Origin: Verrucomicrobiia bacterium
GTDB taxonomy: Bacteria > Verrucomicrobiota > Verrucomicrobiia > Verrucomicrobiales > DEV007
Reading direction: 5' to 3'
DNA length: 64,000 bases
Assembly: GCA_030425385.1 (NCBI GenBank)
Contig: JAUIAH010000005.1
Location: 1-64,000, forward strand
In this document: positions 7,406-18,208 of the stretch, in pieces
Layout of the letters: each line of letters opens with the position of its first letter
Position numbering within the stretch: position 1 is the first letter of the stretch
Made by a program: the position numbers and the translations under genes
The notes under the pieces: model-generated
What the model was told of the DNA's origin: nothing
Seen by the model: only the letters and a program-made list of their open reading frames with translations
Databases searched by the model: none

Positions 7406-10101
7406 GCAAACCCATCGACGGCTATCTTGTCGACGATCTCATCGTCTATCGCGGCCTGCAGAAAGGCGGTTATGTCGGGCGCGGCTTCCGCATCCATCCC
7501 CCCGATGTCGAGAACGCCGACATTGGCTGGCTCAACCACCTCGAAGACGAACTCCGCGTCCTCCTCGCCTCGCTCAAGGACACCTCGCGCATGCAGTTCC
7601 ACTGGTCGGTCGATTCCGATTACCAACGCGAACTCCTCGCCTACTACGCCAAGACCAAAGAGCTGGCCTCCAACGAATGGAGCCAGCGCCAGCGCAACGA
7701 ACGCTTTACCCGCTACTGGAAGCAAATGGAGAACCGCCAACTGCGCCGCGAACGTCTCCACCTCTATGTCACCAGCAAAATCGACGCCGGTGCCCTCCCG
7801 CGCGAAGGCGGCAAGCGCCAAATCTACGACCACGTCCTCGCCACCAACGGACGCGAACTCGACCAGTATGGAGAACTGTTCGCCCAGATCTTCCAAAGCC
7901 TCGGCGGCTCCGCACAAGCGTTAGGCGAGCAGGAGCACTTTGAAGAATTCTATCGCTACTTCAACACTTCCGCGCCCGACTGCGCCGACATCGACTACCA
8001 GGCACTCTACGATCCTGACAGAAGCCTACTCGAAAACTGTTTCAATGGGGAAGCCGCTCCCTTGTCCAAACCCGATCAGGGCTTCTACCTCGACGGCTAC
8101 TACCACGGCATCCTCGTCCTCAAGACCCTGCCCAAGACCACCTTCTCTGGCATGATCACCCAACTGACGGGTCTCGACATGTTAGACTACGCCATCACGG
8201 TCAACATCCGGGCGCTCGATGTCATGAAAGAGATCGAGAAAGAAGAAGGCGCATACGAGAAACTCCAGCATACCATTCAGCACTCGCCCAAGTTGCGCAT
8301 GCTCGCGGCCATGCAGAAGAAGGGACAAAAGATTTCCCGACTCATGTCGAACGAAGTCCTGCCCTATCAAGCGCAACTGATCGTGCGTTGCTGGGACACC
8401 GACAAAGCCGGACTCCGCGCCAAACTCGCCGCCTTGCGCAGCGCCATCTCCAAACTCAGTGGTGCCAAATACTACGACCCCGCGCTCCCCACCAGCAACC
8501 GCAACTACTTCTACGCCGCCATCCCCGGTTGGTGCTGGGACAAGTATGACGACTTCTCACACTACATCGAGGACATGAACCTCGCCAACCTGCTGCCGGT
8601 TTCCGCGACACCCACAGGCGATCTCGCCGATGCCGAAGCCCTCTACGACGGGGCCAACCGCAACCTCGTCGGGCTCAAAACCTTCGCCGGTCGTCCTGGT
8701 GCCGAAGCCCCACAACACGGCGTCATGTTCGGCATGAGCGGCGCGGGCAAATCGGTCAACATGATCGATCTCCTCACCCAAACCGAACCCTACTACGACT
8801 ACACCGTCATCGTCGAAGAGGGCCTCTCCTATGGACTCTACTCACAAACCGTCGACGACGAGACCAAGCCCATCATCATCCAGCCCAACGGCACCCTCAC
8901 CTTCAACTACCTTGACACTGGCGGACTTCCGCTCAGTCCCTTGCAGATCTCCAACGCCACCGCCCTTTGCCAACTCATGGCAGGTGTTTGTCAGGACGAA
9001 GACCGCAACCGACTCCGTGCCGCACAATTGTCAGGAGCCATTCGCCAACTCTACCGCGATGCCTACGACGACTGGAAACGTCGCCACCCGGATCAGCACC
9101 GAGGCCTCGTGCACGAAGTCGTGGCTACCAAACAATGGCTCGACCAACGCCTTCCACCCGGAGCGACGCTCTTCGATGCTCACATCGATCTCCGCGACAC
9201 CGATCCGGAAACGCGTGCTGAATTGCTCGCTAACATCGATGCTCAACACATCGACCAGGCCGAACGCGACCAAGCGCTCACTGAAGACCTGTTCCGCTTC
9301 GCCTTCGCCAAACTGTCAGCCGAGCAAATGCCCACGCACCGGCAATTGCAGGAACACCTCAGCCTCGGCACCCACGGAGCCCACGCCGAAGAACTGCGCC
9401 AACTCGCGCAGTTGTTGGAATCCTGGTGTGCCCATGGCAACTATGGCGCCCTCCTCGACGGCACGAACACCGTGAGTCTGCGCGGAAAGATGGCTCACTT
9501 CGAACTGGGTTACATCCCCGAGTCCGCGCAAGACCTCCGTGCCGTCGCAGCCTTTCTCATCACCAACCACGTGCGCAACGAAGTCATGACGCGTCGCCGC
9601 GATGTCCGCAAGCGCGTCATCCTGGAAGAACTCAGCGCCTTTCTCACCATCCCCGATGGCGACCGCATCACCCGCGAGTTCTACGAACGCATGCGCAAAT
9701 ACAACTGCTGGGTCTTCTCCGTCATCCAACAATTCAGTCGCTTTTATGATAGTCCCGTGCGCGCCAGCGTCATGGGCAACTCCCGGCTGCTCATGCTCCT
9801 CAAGCAACGCGACCGACTCGATCTCGACCGCATCTCCGAAGCCTTCCCGTTGCCGGACGTCACCCAACACGCCATCGCCAACTTCCCCGAACCCAAACAC
9901 TTCTCCAGCTTCGCCTACTACCGCGAAGCCGATGGTAAACCCGTCATCGCCAACGGCCGCAACGCCGCCTCACAAGAGATGCTCTACGCCACCGCCAGCG
10001 ACGGGGCCACCTTCGAACGCCGGGCCAAAGAAATGCAATCCGGCTCTGCTAACAAAACGCTCACTCAACGAATTGCCGAAGCCGCCGCTTCGCAAGCTTG
10101 A
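7402..10101 (+). CDS. trbE: VirB4/TrbE-family conjugation ATPase
   Basis: An 899-residue protein, usual for VirB4/TraC/TrbE ATPases that energise pilus assembly and substrate transfer. The Walker A motif is GMSGAGKS (about residues 444-451). The Walker B-like segment is RVILEEL (about 738-744), with Glu where Asp is commonest. The conserved 'EKEEGAYEKLQHTIQHS' region in the N-terminal half and 'KYNCWVFSVIQQFSRF' after Walker B fit the family. It starts 4 bases inside the VirB3-like gene and has CCTAACAAA 8 bases before the ATG. It should act on the cytoplasmic face of the inner membrane. Confidence 0.92.
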   Translation: MSKPIDGYLVDDLIVYRGLQKGGYVGRGFRIHPPDVENADIGWLNHLEDELRVLLASLKDTSRMQFHWSVDSDYQRELLAYYAKTKELASNEWSQRQRNERFTRYWKQMENRQLRRERLHLYVTSKIDAGALPREGGKRQIYDHVLATNGRELDQYGELFAQIFQSLGGSAQALGEQEHFEEFYRYFNTSAPDCADIDYQALYDPDRSLLENCFNGEAAPLSKPDQGFYLDGYYHGILVLKTLPKTTFSGMITQLTGLDMLDYAITVNIRALDVMKEIEKEEGAYEKLQHTIQHSPKLRMLAAMQKKGQKISRLMSNEVLPYQAQLIVRCWDTDKAGLRAKLAALRSAISKLSGAKYYDPALPTSNRNYFYAAIPGWCWDKYDDFSHYIEDMNLANLLPVSATPTGDLADAEALYDGANRNLVGLKTFAGRPGAEAPQHGVMFGMSGAGKSVNMIDLLTQTEPYYDYTVIVEEGLSYGLYSQTVDDETKPIIIQPNGTLTFNYLDTGGLPLSPLQISNATALCQLMAGVCQDEDRNRLRAAQLSGAIRQLYRDAYDDWKRRHPDQHRGLVHEVVATKQWLDQRLPPGATLFDAHIDLRDTDPETRAELLANIDAQHIDQAERDQALTEDLFRFAFAKLSAEQMPTHRQLQEHLSLGTHGAHAEELRQLAQLLESWCAHGNYGALLDGTNTVSLRGKMAHFELGYIPESAQDLRAVAAFLITNHVRNEVMTRRRDVRKRVILEELSAFLTIPDGDRITREFYERMRKYNCWVFSVIQQFSRFYDSPVRASVMGNSRLLMLLKQRDRLDLDRISEAFPLPDVTQHAIANFPEPKHFSSFAYYREADGKPVIANGRNAASQEMLYATASDGATFERRAKEMQSGSANKTLTQRIAEAAASQA

Positions 10102-10130
10102 ACCCCACCATTCACCCTGACAAACTCGCC

Positions 10131-10871
10131 ATGCCCAGTTCCCCCATGAAATCCTTCGATCACGCCGCGCTCTTTCCCACCACCCACTGGAGCACCGTCC
10201 GACGCGCCCAGGACGTCGCAGGCGACGATGGAACGCCTAACAAAGCCATCGACACCCTCTGCGCCACCTACTGGCGTCCCATCTGCCGCTACATCGTCTA
10301 CCTCGGGATCCCTGATCACGACGCCCGCGATCTCACCCAGGAATTCTTCCACCGGCTTGTCGTCGGTAAGAATCTATTTCTGCAAGTGCGGAAAGAAAGC
10401 GGCAAGCTCCGCACCTTCGTCTGTGTTGCCGTTCGACGCCTCGTCGCTGACGAGATCCGCAAACGCAACCGCCAGAAGCGCGGCGGCGGGATGGAGGACA
10501 CCTCGCTCGACGAACTCGATCCCCATCGCCAACCCACCGACCCCAATTCACCCGACCGCCAGTTCGACCTCCAATGGGCCCAAGCCCTCGTCGAACGTGC
10601 CCTTACCGAACTCGAAGCCGACTACCGCGCCCGAGGCAAACACGCCCTCTTCCTCGCCCTCCGCCCCTTCCTCAGCGGCGACCGCGAAACCGAATCCCAC
10701 CAGGCCATCGCCGACGAACTGCAGATCAGTGTCAATAACGTCAGCACCCAACTCCAACGCCTCCGCCAACGCTACGGCACCACCTTCCGTCAAAAAGTCG
10801 CCGAAACCGTTCCAGGCGGTGTCTCCGCCGAGGTCGATGCGGAGATCGTGTATTTGATGGGGCTAGTGTGA
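10131..10871 (+). CDS. ECF-type RNA polymerase sigma factor (kinase-associated family)
   Basis: About 246 residues. It opens with the family hallmark FPTTHWSTV, then region 2 with 'DHDARDLTQEFFHRL' and 'LRTFVCVAVRRLVADEIRKRNR', and region 4 with 'QAIADELQISVNNVSTQLQRLRQRYG' as the helix-turn-helix. Sigma factors of this type in PVC and acidobacterial genomes are usually partnered with zinc-ribbon Ser/Thr kinases such as the one at 5354. An upstream TTG at 10098 would overlap virB4; ATG 10131 is taken here and ATG 10146 is possible. It is last in the pilin operon, whose promoter region carries the 30-bp motif that it may recognise. Only 3 bases separate it from the convergent ackA gene. Confidence 0.88.
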   Translation: MPSSPMKSFDHAALFPTTHWSTVRRAQDVAGDDGTPNKAIDTLCATYWRPICRYIVYLGIPDHDARDLTQEFFHRLVVGKNLFLQVRKESGKLRTFVCVAVRRLVADEIRKRNRQKRGGGMEDTSLDELDPHRQPTDPNSPDRQFDLQWAQALVERALTELEADYRARGKHALFLALRPFLSGDRETESHQAIADELQISVNNVSTQLQRLRQRYGTTFRQKVAETVPGGVSAEVDAEIVYLMGLV

Positions 10872-10874
10872 GAC

Positions 10875-12071
10875 TCACATCGATTCGTGACTGCAGCAAA
10901 CTCGCACCGTTTTCATGGCGATCATGCGTTCTTCCTTGGCTCGGATCACCAACACTCGACCCTCTGAACGAAGACCAGAGAGGTCTCTGTCCTCACCGCA
11001 GAGCTGATTCTTGGCCTCATCCAAGTCGATGCCAAGGCAATCCAGACCCTGACAGACTTGTCTGCGCAGCGATGCTGAGTGCTCTCCAATCCCCGCAGTG
11101 AAGACCAATGCATCGATCCCACCGAGGGTCACGGCAAGTGCTCCTATTGCTGAGCGGACGTGGTCGGCGAAGAGATCGAGAGCCAGCTGGGCACGGGCGT
11201 TTCCCTCTTCGGCCGCTTGGGTGACCTTGCGGAAATCTGAAGAGATGCCTGAAACACCAGCAAGACCCGAGCGGCTGTTCAAGGCTTCGCAAAGCTCCCG
11301 AGGATCGATACGATGATGTTCAAGGAGGTGAAGCAGAATGCCAGGATCGACCGCGCCCGAGCGCGTGCCCATCATCAAGCCATCCAATGGGGTGAATCCC
11401 ATGGTGGTCGAGATCGGGCGTTCGCCGACTAACGCTGTTGCTGAGCACCCATTGCCTAAATGACAGACAATGGTGCGCAGGGTCTCGTCACCTGTCCGCC
11501 TGAGCATTTCGGTGACCCGTTTGGCACAGTAAGCGTGGCTGATTCCGTGAAATCCAAAGCGCCGTACGCCATAACATTCATACCATTCGTAAGGGACCGG
11601 GTAGACGTGGGCGCGAGCCGGCAAATCGGCGAAGAAGGCGGTGTCAAAAACCGCGACTTGGCGCACTGATGGCAGTGTGGCAAGGGCGGCTCGGATCGTT
11701 TCCAAGGCTGGTGGATTGTGCAAAGGGGCGAGTGCACTGAGCTGGGAGAGGTGTTGTAGCAATCGCCGATCAATCATCGTGGGTTGTCGAAACTCGGTGC
11801 CGCCGTGAACGACCCGATGGCCAACCGCCTGGATGGGTTGACCAATGGCCCGATCGGTGAGGAGAGTGAGAATCTCACCCACGAGGCTGGCGGGGTCACG
11901 CTGGGCAAGGACGCGTTTCCCTTTCCCCTTCTTCGAACAGTGCCAGGAGAGCTGCGCGCCTTCAGGATCGGGCCATTCCACGAGACCCCGTGCGCGCTCC
12001 TCAAGCTCGGGCCCTTCGAAGACGGCGAACTTGAGGGTGCTGGACCCGGAATTGAGGATGAGAACCCCCAT
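10875..12071 (-). CDS. ackA: Acetate kinase
   Basis: About 398 residues; converts acetyl phosphate + ADP to acetate + ATP. The family signatures are clear: LILNSGSSTLKF at the start, HRVVHGG, GFHGISHAYC and TTMGFTPLDGLMMGTRSGAVDPG (read in parts), and FTAGIGEHS near the end. The start is set at 12071 (MGVLILNSG) because the earlier in-frame ATG adds unrelated residues overlapping xfp. It begins 4 bases after the phosphoketolase stop, so the two are cotranscribed and consecutive in the pathway. It converges on the ECF sigma gene with a 3-base gap. Confidence 0.95.
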   Translation of the reverse strand: MGVLILNSGSSTLKFAVFEGPELEERARGLVEWPDPEGAQLSWHCSKKGKGKRVLAQRDPASLVGEILTLLTDRAIGQPIQAVGHRVVHGGTEFRQPTMIDRRLLQHLSQLSALAPLHNPPALETIRAALATLPSVRQVAVFDTAFFADLPARAHVYPVPYEWYECYGVRRFGFHGISHAYCAKRVTEMLRRTGDETLRTIVCHLGNGCSATALVGERPISTTMGFTPLDGLMMGTRSGAVDPGILLHLLEHHRIDPRELCEALNSRSGLAGVSGISSDFRKVTQAAEEGNARAQLALDLFADHVRSAIGALAVTLGGIDALVFTAGIGEHSASLRRQVCQGLDCLGIDLDEAKNQLCGEDRDLSGLRSEGRVLVIRAKEERMIAMKTVRVCCSHESM

Positions 12072-12075
12072 TGGT

Positions 12076-14448
12076 CTAACGCTTTGACTGCGGCCAGCTC
12101 CATTCGCGGATCTCAGGCATGTCCTGACCGTGCTCGGCAATGTAGCGTTTGTGCTCGATCAGCTTGTTACGCAGGGCTTGCTTGAGATACGCCGCCTTGG
12201 CACCAAGATTGGGCACTCGATCAATCACATCCTGGACGAGATGAAAGCGATCGAGATCATTCAGAACGACCATATCAAACGGCGTTGTGGTGGTACCTTC
12301 CTCTTTGTAACCACGGACATGAAGATTGCTGTGATTCGATCGACGATAGGCGAGACGATGAATCAGCCAGGGATATCCGTGGAATGCGAAGATGATGGGT
12401 TTGTCAGTTGTAAACATCGCATCGAAATCCCGATCAGACAGCCCGTGGGGATGTTCGTTAGGGGACTGCAACTTCATGAGGTTCACCACATTGATCACAC
12501 GAACTTTGAGTTCTGGAAGTTCACGGCGAATGATGTCCACAGCAGCGAGGGTTTCCAAAGTAGGCACGTCGCCGCAGCAAGCGAGGACGACATCAGGTTC
12601 GCCGCCCTGGTCATTGCTTGCCCATTCCCAAATGCTGATCCCGGCGGTGCAATGGGTCATGGCTTCATCAATGGTGAGCCATTGTCGAGACTGCTGTTTG
12701 CCTGCAACGATGACGTTCACATAGTTGCGACTTCGAAGGCAGTGATCGGTCACGGAAAGCAGGCAGTTGGCATCGGGTGGAAGATAGACCCGGATGATCT
12801 CGGCCTTCTTGTTCACGACGTGATCGATGAACCCCGGATCTTGGTGACTGAATCCGTTGTGGTCCTGACGCCAGACATGCGACGACAGTAAGTAGTTCAG
12901 TGAGGCAATGGGGCGCCGCCAGGGGATGTCGTTGCACACCTTCAGCCACTTGGCGTGCTGGTTGAACATCGAGTCGATGATGTGAATGAACGCTTCGTAG
13001 CAATTAAAGAACCCATGGCGCCCGGTGAGCAAGTAGCCCTCAAGCCAACCCTGACATTGGTGTTCTGAGAGCATCTCCATGACACGCCCATTTGGAGAAA
13101 TGTGGTCGTCCGTTTCTAACGTCTTTCCCACAAAGGCCCGCTCGGTCACGTCGAACACATCGCCCCAACGGTTCGAAGCGTTCTCGTCCGGGCTGAAGAC
13201 ACGAAAGTTTCGCGCTTCAAGGTTCAGTTTCATCACATCCCGAATGAACTTCCCTTGCACTCGGGTGGCTTCGGCGAAGCTACCGCCGGGATGAGGGACG
13301 TCCACGGCGTAGTCCCGATAGTCCGGCAAACGCAAGCTTTTCATGAGGAGACCACCGTTTGCATGAGGGTTGGCTCCCATCCGCCGCTCGCCGGTGGGAA
13401 CCAGCGCGGCCAGTTCCGGGCGCAGACTACCAAAGTCATCAAACAACTCCTCAGGTCGATAGCTCTTCATCCATTCTTCTAACAAGGTAACGTGATCCGG
13501 CTTCTCATGCATCTCTCCCATGGGCACCTGATGACTGCGCCAGTTGTCTTCCACCGGGTTGCCATCGACCTCGCGAGGGCAGGTCCATCCTTTCGGCGTT
13601 CGCAACACAATCATTGGCCAGCAAGGCCGAGTAGCGTCTTCCGTCGCTCTTTCCTTGATGACGCGAATGTCTTCCGCCACGCGAACCATGGTTGTCGCCA
13701 TGAGGCGGTGCATTTCCATCGGGTCGCGCCCCTCAACATAGTATGGGGAGTACCCGTAGCCGCGAAGGAGGTGATCGAGCTCTTCGTGGCTGATACGAGC
13801 GAGGACGGTGGGGTTGGCAATCTTGTAGCCGTTCAGGTGGAGGATCGGCAGCACCACACCATCATGACGCGGGTTCAGAAATTTGTTAGAATGCCAACTG
13901 GTAGCGAGGGGCCCGGTCTCTGCTTCGCCGTCCCCAATGACGCACGCCACGATCAGATCAGGATTGTCGAAAGCGGCCCCAAAGGCATGCGACAAGGCGT
14001 AGCCAAGTTCGCCGCCCTCGTGGATGCTCCCGGGGGTCTCGGGGGCGACGTGACTGGGAATACCGCCTGGGAAGCTGAATTGCTTGAACAGCCGTTTCAT
14101 CCCCGCTTCATCTTGGGTGATGTTAGGGTAATGCTCGGTGTAAGATCCTTCAAGGTAGGTGTGCGCCACCAGGCCCGGACCGCCATGACCCGGACCGGTG
14201 ATGTAGAGCATGTTGAGGTCGCGCTCATTGATGATGCGATTGAGATGGGTGTAGATGAAGTTCAGACCCGGTGTGGTCCCCCAGTGTCCAAGTAGCCTCG
14301 GCTTGATGTGCTCTTTCCGAAGAGGCTCTTTCAAGAGAGGATTGTCCAGAAGATAAATCTGCCCGACCGACAAGTAGTTCGACGCTCTCCAGTAGGCATC
14401 GAGGAGGTCGAGTTGTTTCTGTTCTTCCAATTCAAGCATGGGAAGCAC
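12076..14448 (-). CDS. xfp: Phosphoketolase (Xfp type)
   Basis: A 790-residue thiamine-diphosphate enzyme that cleaves xylulose 5-phosphate (and often fructose 6-phosphate) with phosphate to acetyl phosphate plus glyceraldehyde 3-phosphate or erythrose 4-phosphate. The diagnostic signature is [20 protein letters not shown] followed by the ThDP-binding motif [20 protein letters not shown] and SFPGGIPSH near the N-terminus and [14 protein letters not shown] near the C-terminus are also typical. Its product feeds the acetate kinase encoded 4 bases downstream, making a two-step substrate-level ATP route. Confidence 0.95.
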   Translation of the reverse strand: MLPMLELEEQKQLDLLDAYWRASNYLSVGQIYLLDNPLLKEPLRKEHIKPRLLGHWGTTPGLNFIYTHLNRIINERDLNMLYITGPGHGGPGLVAHTYLEGSYTEHYPNITQDEAGMKRLFKQFSFPGGIPSHVAPETPGSIHEGGELGYALSHAFGAAFDNPDLIVACVIGDGEAETGPLATSWHSNKFLNPRHDGVVLPILHLNGYKIANPTVLARISHEELDHLLRGYGYSPYYVEGRDPMEMHRLMATTMVRVAEDIRVIKERATEDATRPCWPMIVLRTPKGWTCPREVDGNPVEDNWRSHQVPMGEMHEKPDHVTLLEEWMKSYRPEELFDDFGSLRPELAALVPTGERRMGANPHANGGLLMKSLRLPDYRDYAVDVPHPGGSFAEATRVQGKFIRDVMKLNLEARNFRVFSPDENASNRWGDVFDVTERAFVGKTLETDDHISPNGRVMEMLSEHQCQGWLEGYLLTGRHGFFNCYEAFIHIIDSMFNQHAKWLKVCNDIPWRRPIASLNYLLSSHVWRQDHNGFSHQDPGFIDHVVNKKAEIIRVYLPPDANCLLSVTDHCLRSRNYVNVIVAGKQQSRQWLTIDEAMTHCTAGISIWEWASNDQGGEPDVVLACCGDVPTLETLAAVDIIRRELPELKVRVINVVNLMKLQSPNEHPHGLSDRDFDAMFTTDKPIIFAFHGYPWLIHRLAYRRSNHSNLHVRGYKEEGTTTTPFDMVVLNDLDRFHLVQDVIDRVPNLGAKAAYLKQALRNKLIEHKRYIAEHGQDMPEIREWSWPQSKR

Positions 14449-14516
14449 TTTGAGTTTCGGCCAAATCTGGAAATATCATTTACGCGCTAGCTATACTAAG
14501 CTCGGCATATCACGAT

Positions 14517-15455
14517 TCAGTACGCCTTTACGGGCGAAACGAATCCCGGCGGTTTGAGTGCCATGAGCGAACAGCTCAGCTCCTGGATGATGTTCTCTGC
14601 CGTGTTTCCGATCACGAAACCGGCGATCCCCGTCCTCGCGACCGTCCCCATCACCAGGATGTCGATCTCGTTCCGCCGGATGAATTCCGGTATCGACTTC
14701 TCCGGTCGCCCGCGAAGATGGTGCACAACTTGCTTTGCAGGAAGCTCGAGCTTCTCCAGCAGTGTTTGAAGGGCAGCGTGATGCCGTGCCCGTACTTCGG
14801 AGGCAGCCTGGGCGAGTTTCTCCTCGCCCACCCTCACCCAAGGGTTATCAATCACATACCCCTCCATTTCGAAGTCCCAACATGAAACGATCTGGAGTTC
14901 CCCGCTGCAACTTCCTGCGAGGGAACCTGAGAGCTCCAACATCCGTAACGAAAGAGCCTCTGGCTCTTGTTCCTTGTCATCAGGATCGATGGCGACCGCG
15001 ACCTTGATCTCGTCACGCGAACGGCTAATCGGCCGGGACAACCAAACGGGGCATGGACACTTCCGCAGCAGCGTCATGTCGAAGGCTTTGAAACCTCTAC
15101 CGCGATCGTGGGTTTCCGCCTCCTTGATGAGCAGGTCATGACCGTTCCTCAACATCTCCTCGATGACGCGAATGGGGGGACGCCTGCCGCTCACTAACTC
15201 GACGGATATCTCAACAGCGTCCCCTTCGATCTTGATCGCTTGCTTGGCAGAATGCACTGACTTGGTCGCCTGCTCCAAGAGGGATTGTTCGAATTTCGCC
15301 TTGTGGTCTGGCAGATCCTCTGGGAACCCGGGAGACATCACTAAGACCTTGAGGGGAGCCTTGTTGTTCCGCGCCAGACTGAGCGCTTGCTTCAGGCCCC
15401 CTGTTTCATCCGCGATGCCATGGCTTACGTAGAGAATGCTGTGGAAGTTGTCCAT
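14517..15455 (-). CDS. Tandem universal stress protein (UspA family)
   Basis: A 312-residue protein with two UspA domains (about 1-145 and 150-300). The second carries the ATP-binding pattern G-x2-G-x9-G-N-T in 'MGTVARTGIAGFVIGNTAENI' (about residues 272-292, quoted in part: GTVARTG, FVIGNTAENI). The first starts with the typical beta strand ILYVSHG but has a weaker nucleotide motif. Usp proteins modulate survival under starvation, hypoxia or energy limitation. It lies between the P-type ATPase and phosphoketolase genes on the same strand with gaps of 44 and 68 bases, so it is probably in the same operon. Confidence 0.88.
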   Translation of the reverse strand: MDNFHSILYVSHGIADETGGLKQALSLARNNKAPLKVLVMSPGFPEDLPDHKAKFEQSLLEQATKSVHSAKQAIKIEGDAVEISVELVSGRRPPIRVIEEMLRNGHDLLIKEAETHDRGRGFKAFDMTLLRKCPCPVWLSRPISRSRDEIKVAVAIDPDDKEQEPEALSLRMLELSGSLAGSCSGELQIVSCWDFEMEGYVIDNPWVRVGEEKLAQAASEVRARHHAALQTLLEKLELPAKQVVHHLRGRPEKSIPEFIRRNEIDILVMGTVARTGIAGFVIGNTAENIIQELSCSLMALKPPGFVSPVKAY

Positions 15456-15499
15456 GCTTAGCTGTTTCTTAGTTTGAGATTGGGGTAATGCGATACGGG

Positions 15500-18205
15500 C
15501 TACGTTGTTGGTGAGACCGGGTTCTTTAGGTTTAGGCGCAGCCGGATCTGTTTCTCGGTTTCGATGATCAAGAGCAACACCACGCCGATACTAACGATGA
15601 TCATTCCATCAAACAAAGGCACTGCTGCAGTCTCGAAGATGCGCTGTAGTGGCGGCAGGTAAGTGATGGCGAACTGGGCGATCGTGACGGTCGCGACGGT
15701 TGCCCAGATCATCTTGGTGCCCCTAACCAACTTCCAGGTGAACGAGGTTCCGTAGATGTTCCGGATGAAGAACAGGTGAAAGATCTCCATGACCACGAGG
15801 GTGTTTAGCGCCATGGTCCGCGCCAGTTCGACGGAGTAACCCCGGTCGACCGCATACGCGTAGATCCCAAACACGCCGGAGAGAAACAGCGTCGAGACGA
15901 GCACGATGTGCCACGCCAGTCCCCCTGTGAGCAGCGGCTCGTTGCTCGGGCGCGGGCTGCGGCGCATGGTATTGGATTCCGTCGGCTCAAAGGCCAGTGC
16001 GATCCCCAGGGTGACGGCGGTGATCAGGTTGACCCACAGGATCTGTACCGGCGTAATCGGTAGGTTCATGCCCAGGAGCAAAGCGATGAGAATCGTCAGG
16101 GCCTCACCGGCGTTGGTCGGCAAGGTCCAGCTGATCACCTTCTTGATGTTGTCGTAGACGGTGCGCCCCTCGCGCACAGCGGCGACGATCGAGGCAAAGT
16201 TGTCATCGGCAAGGACCAGCTCGGCGGCTTCCTTGGCCGCCTCACTGCCGCTCACGCCCATGGCGATGCCAGCATCCGCACGCTTGAGCGCCGGGGCATC
16301 GTTCACACCATCGCCCGTCATGGCCACCGTCAGGCCATGCGATTGCAAGGCCATGACGAGCCTCAGTTTGTGCTCTGGGCTTGTGCGGGCGAAGATGTCC
16401 GTATCCAAGACCGCGGATGCCAGCGTGGCGTCATCCATTCCATCCAGGTCGGCCCCGGTGAGCACCCGTTTGGGATTTTGAAGTCCGATCTGCCTGCCGA
16501 TAGCAGCCGCCGTTCCCTTGTGATCTCCGGTGATCATCTTCACCCGGATGCCGGCACCGTGGCACTCCGCCACCGCCTCGACCGCCTCGGGCCGCGGTGG
16601 ATCAATCAGCCCAACCAACCCGAGCAAGGTCAGGCCGCTTTCAACATCCGCAAACTCGAGCACGGTGTGTTCCGGTGAGACTGGCCTGATGGCGAATGCG
16701 AGCACGCGCTGCCCTTGCGCGGCTACAGCCTCGGCTTTCTCGTGCCAGTAGTCCCCATCCAAGGGCTCGGTGCCACCCGTCAGGCTGCGCTGCTCCGCAC
16801 ACATCGACAGGATCTGTTCCGGCGCGCCTTTGACCGAGATGAAGGCGTTCTTGCTGTGGTCATGGTTCAGGGTGGCCATGAACCGATGCTTCGCGTCGAA
16901 GGGGATGGCGTCGGTGCGCGTCCACGACGCCACTGTACTTCTGACGTCGATGCCGATCTTTCCAGCCAAGGCGAGCAACGCGCCTTCCATCGGGTCGCCC
17001 TCGACCGTCCAGACCCCCGCGTGTTCATGCAGCGACGCGTCGTTGCACAACGCTGCCGATCGGCCGAGTTCATCGAGGATCGCATGTTCGCGAGCACTCA
17101 CGGTAGCGTCGTTCAATCTGATGATGCCGTTAGGTTCGTATCCGGCTCCCTCAAGCACGAAGACATGGCTGTGCGTTGCGACCGAGGCAGCCATCATCTC
17201 ATTGCGTGTCAGGGTGCCGGTCTTGTCGGAGCAGATCACCGAAACGGAGCCCAGCGTCTCAATCGACGGCAATCGACGGACGATGGCGTGCCGCCGCGCC
17301 ATGGCCTGCACGCCCACCGCCAGGGTGATCGTGAGGACGGCTGGGAGCCCCTCGGGTATGGCCGCGACCGACAAGCCCACGACTGCCATGAACAGGTCGG
17401 CGAACTCGAAATGCTCGACGAAATACCCAAAGACCAGCATGACGGCGGCAATCAGAAGGATCAAGATGGTCAGCCATTTGGCAAAGACGTTCATCTGCCT
17501 GACCAGAGGTGTCGCGAGCACCTCGACTTCCGAGAGCAAGCCGCTGATACGCCCGATTTCCGTGTTTCCACCCGTAGCGACGACGACCCCGCGTCCCATC
17601 CCGCTGGTAACCATCGTCCCGCTGAATGCCATGCAAGTACGATCACCAAGTGCTGCCTCGGATGCTACGGGCTCCGTCTGCTTCTCCACCGGCACGGATT
17701 CCCCCGTGAGAATGGCCTCCTGGATCTGAAGGCCGCTCGCCTGGATGAGGCGCAGGTCGGCTGGCACCTTATCCCCAGCCTCCAGGATGACTAAGTCCCC
17801 AGGAACGATACTCTCTCCCTCCACGCTCCGGCGGACGCCGCCTCGCAAGACCGAGGCTCGGAGGGCGAGCATCCGGCGGATCGCCTCCATCGCCTTCTCG
17901 GCCTTGCCCTCTTGGATGAAGCCGATCGCTGCGTTAGCGATGACCACCGCCAGGATGACCATCGTGTCGATGAGGTGCCCAAGCGAAGCGGTGATGACTG
18001 CCGCCCCCAAGAGAACGTAGATCAGAATATTGTGGAAATGCAGGACGAACCGGACCAGCGCACTTCGCTTCTTCGGCTCTGGCAGACGGTTCGGTCCGTG
18101 CTTCGACAAGCGGTGCGCAGCCTCCTCATTGGACAGGCCATCTGTCGAGCTGGCTAGATTTCCGAGAACAACCTCTCGTGCCTGATGGTGCCAGAGGATT
18201 CCCAT
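15500..18205 (-). CDS. P2-type cation-transporting ATPase
   Basis: A 901-residue P-type ATPase. An N-terminal cation-ATPase domain ([17 protein letters not shown]) is followed by about ten transmembrane helices, the actuator motif [10 protein letters not shown], the phosphorylation motif [12 protein letters not shown] (Asp about 326) and the hinge [19 protein letters not shown]. The membrane segment [12 protein letters not shown] points to the Ca2+/Na+/K+ P2 group rather than heavy-metal pumps; the exact ion cannot be told from sequence by eye. It starts 3 bases after the alcohol dehydrogenase stop. Its grouping with stress and fermentation genes suggests ion homeostasis under energy stress. 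Confidence 0.9.
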   Translation of the reverse strand: MGILWHHQAREVVLGNLASSTDGLSNEEAAHRLSKHGPNRLPEPKKRSALVRFVLHFHNILIYVLLGAAVITASLGHLIDTMVILAVVIANAAIGFIQEGKAEKAMEAIRRMLALRASVLRGGVRRSVEGESIVPGDLVILEAGDKVPADLRLIQASGLQIQEAILTGESVPVEKQTEPVASEAALGDRTCMAFSGTMVTSGMGRGVVVATGGNTEIGRISGLLSEVEVLATPLVRQMNVFAKWLTILILLIAAVMLVFGYFVEHFEFADLFMAVVGLSVAAIPEGLPAVLTITLAVGVQAMARRHAIVRRLPSIETLGSVSVICSDKTGTLTRNEMMAASVATHSHVFVLEGAGYEPNGIIRLNDATVSAREHAILDELGRSAALCNDASLHEHAGVWTVEGDPMEGALLALAGKIGIDVRSTVASWTRTDAIPFDAKHRFMATLNHDHSKNAFISVKGAPEQILSMCAEQRSLTGGTEPLDGDYWHEKAEAVAAQGQRVLAFAIRPVSPEHTVLEFADVESGLTLLGLVGLIDPPRPEAVEAVAECHGAGIRVKMITGDHKGTAAAIGRQIGLQNPKRVLTGADLDGMDDATLASAVLDTDIFARTSPEHKLRLVMALQSHGLTVAMTGDGVNDAPALKRADAGIAMGVSGSEAAKEAAELVLADDNFASIVAAVREGRTVYDNIKKVISWTLPTNAGEALTILIALLLGMNLPITPVQILWVNLITAVTLGIALAFEPTESNTMRRSPRPSNEPLLTGGLAWHIVLVSTLFLSGVFGIYAYAVDRGYSVELARTMALNTLVVMEIFHLFFIRNIYGTSFTWKLVRGTKMIWATVATVTIAQFAITYLPPLQRIFETAAVPLFDGMIIVSIGVVLLLIIETEKQIRLRLNLKNPVSPTT

Positions 18206-18208
18206 TGG

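Noticed and set aside
6553-10878. GTGAGnCTCAC palindromes overlapping the stop codons of the kinase (6553-6563) and sigma gene (10868-10878)
   Set aside because: Only two short cases without T-tracts. They could be weak terminators, but the evidence does not exceed chance.
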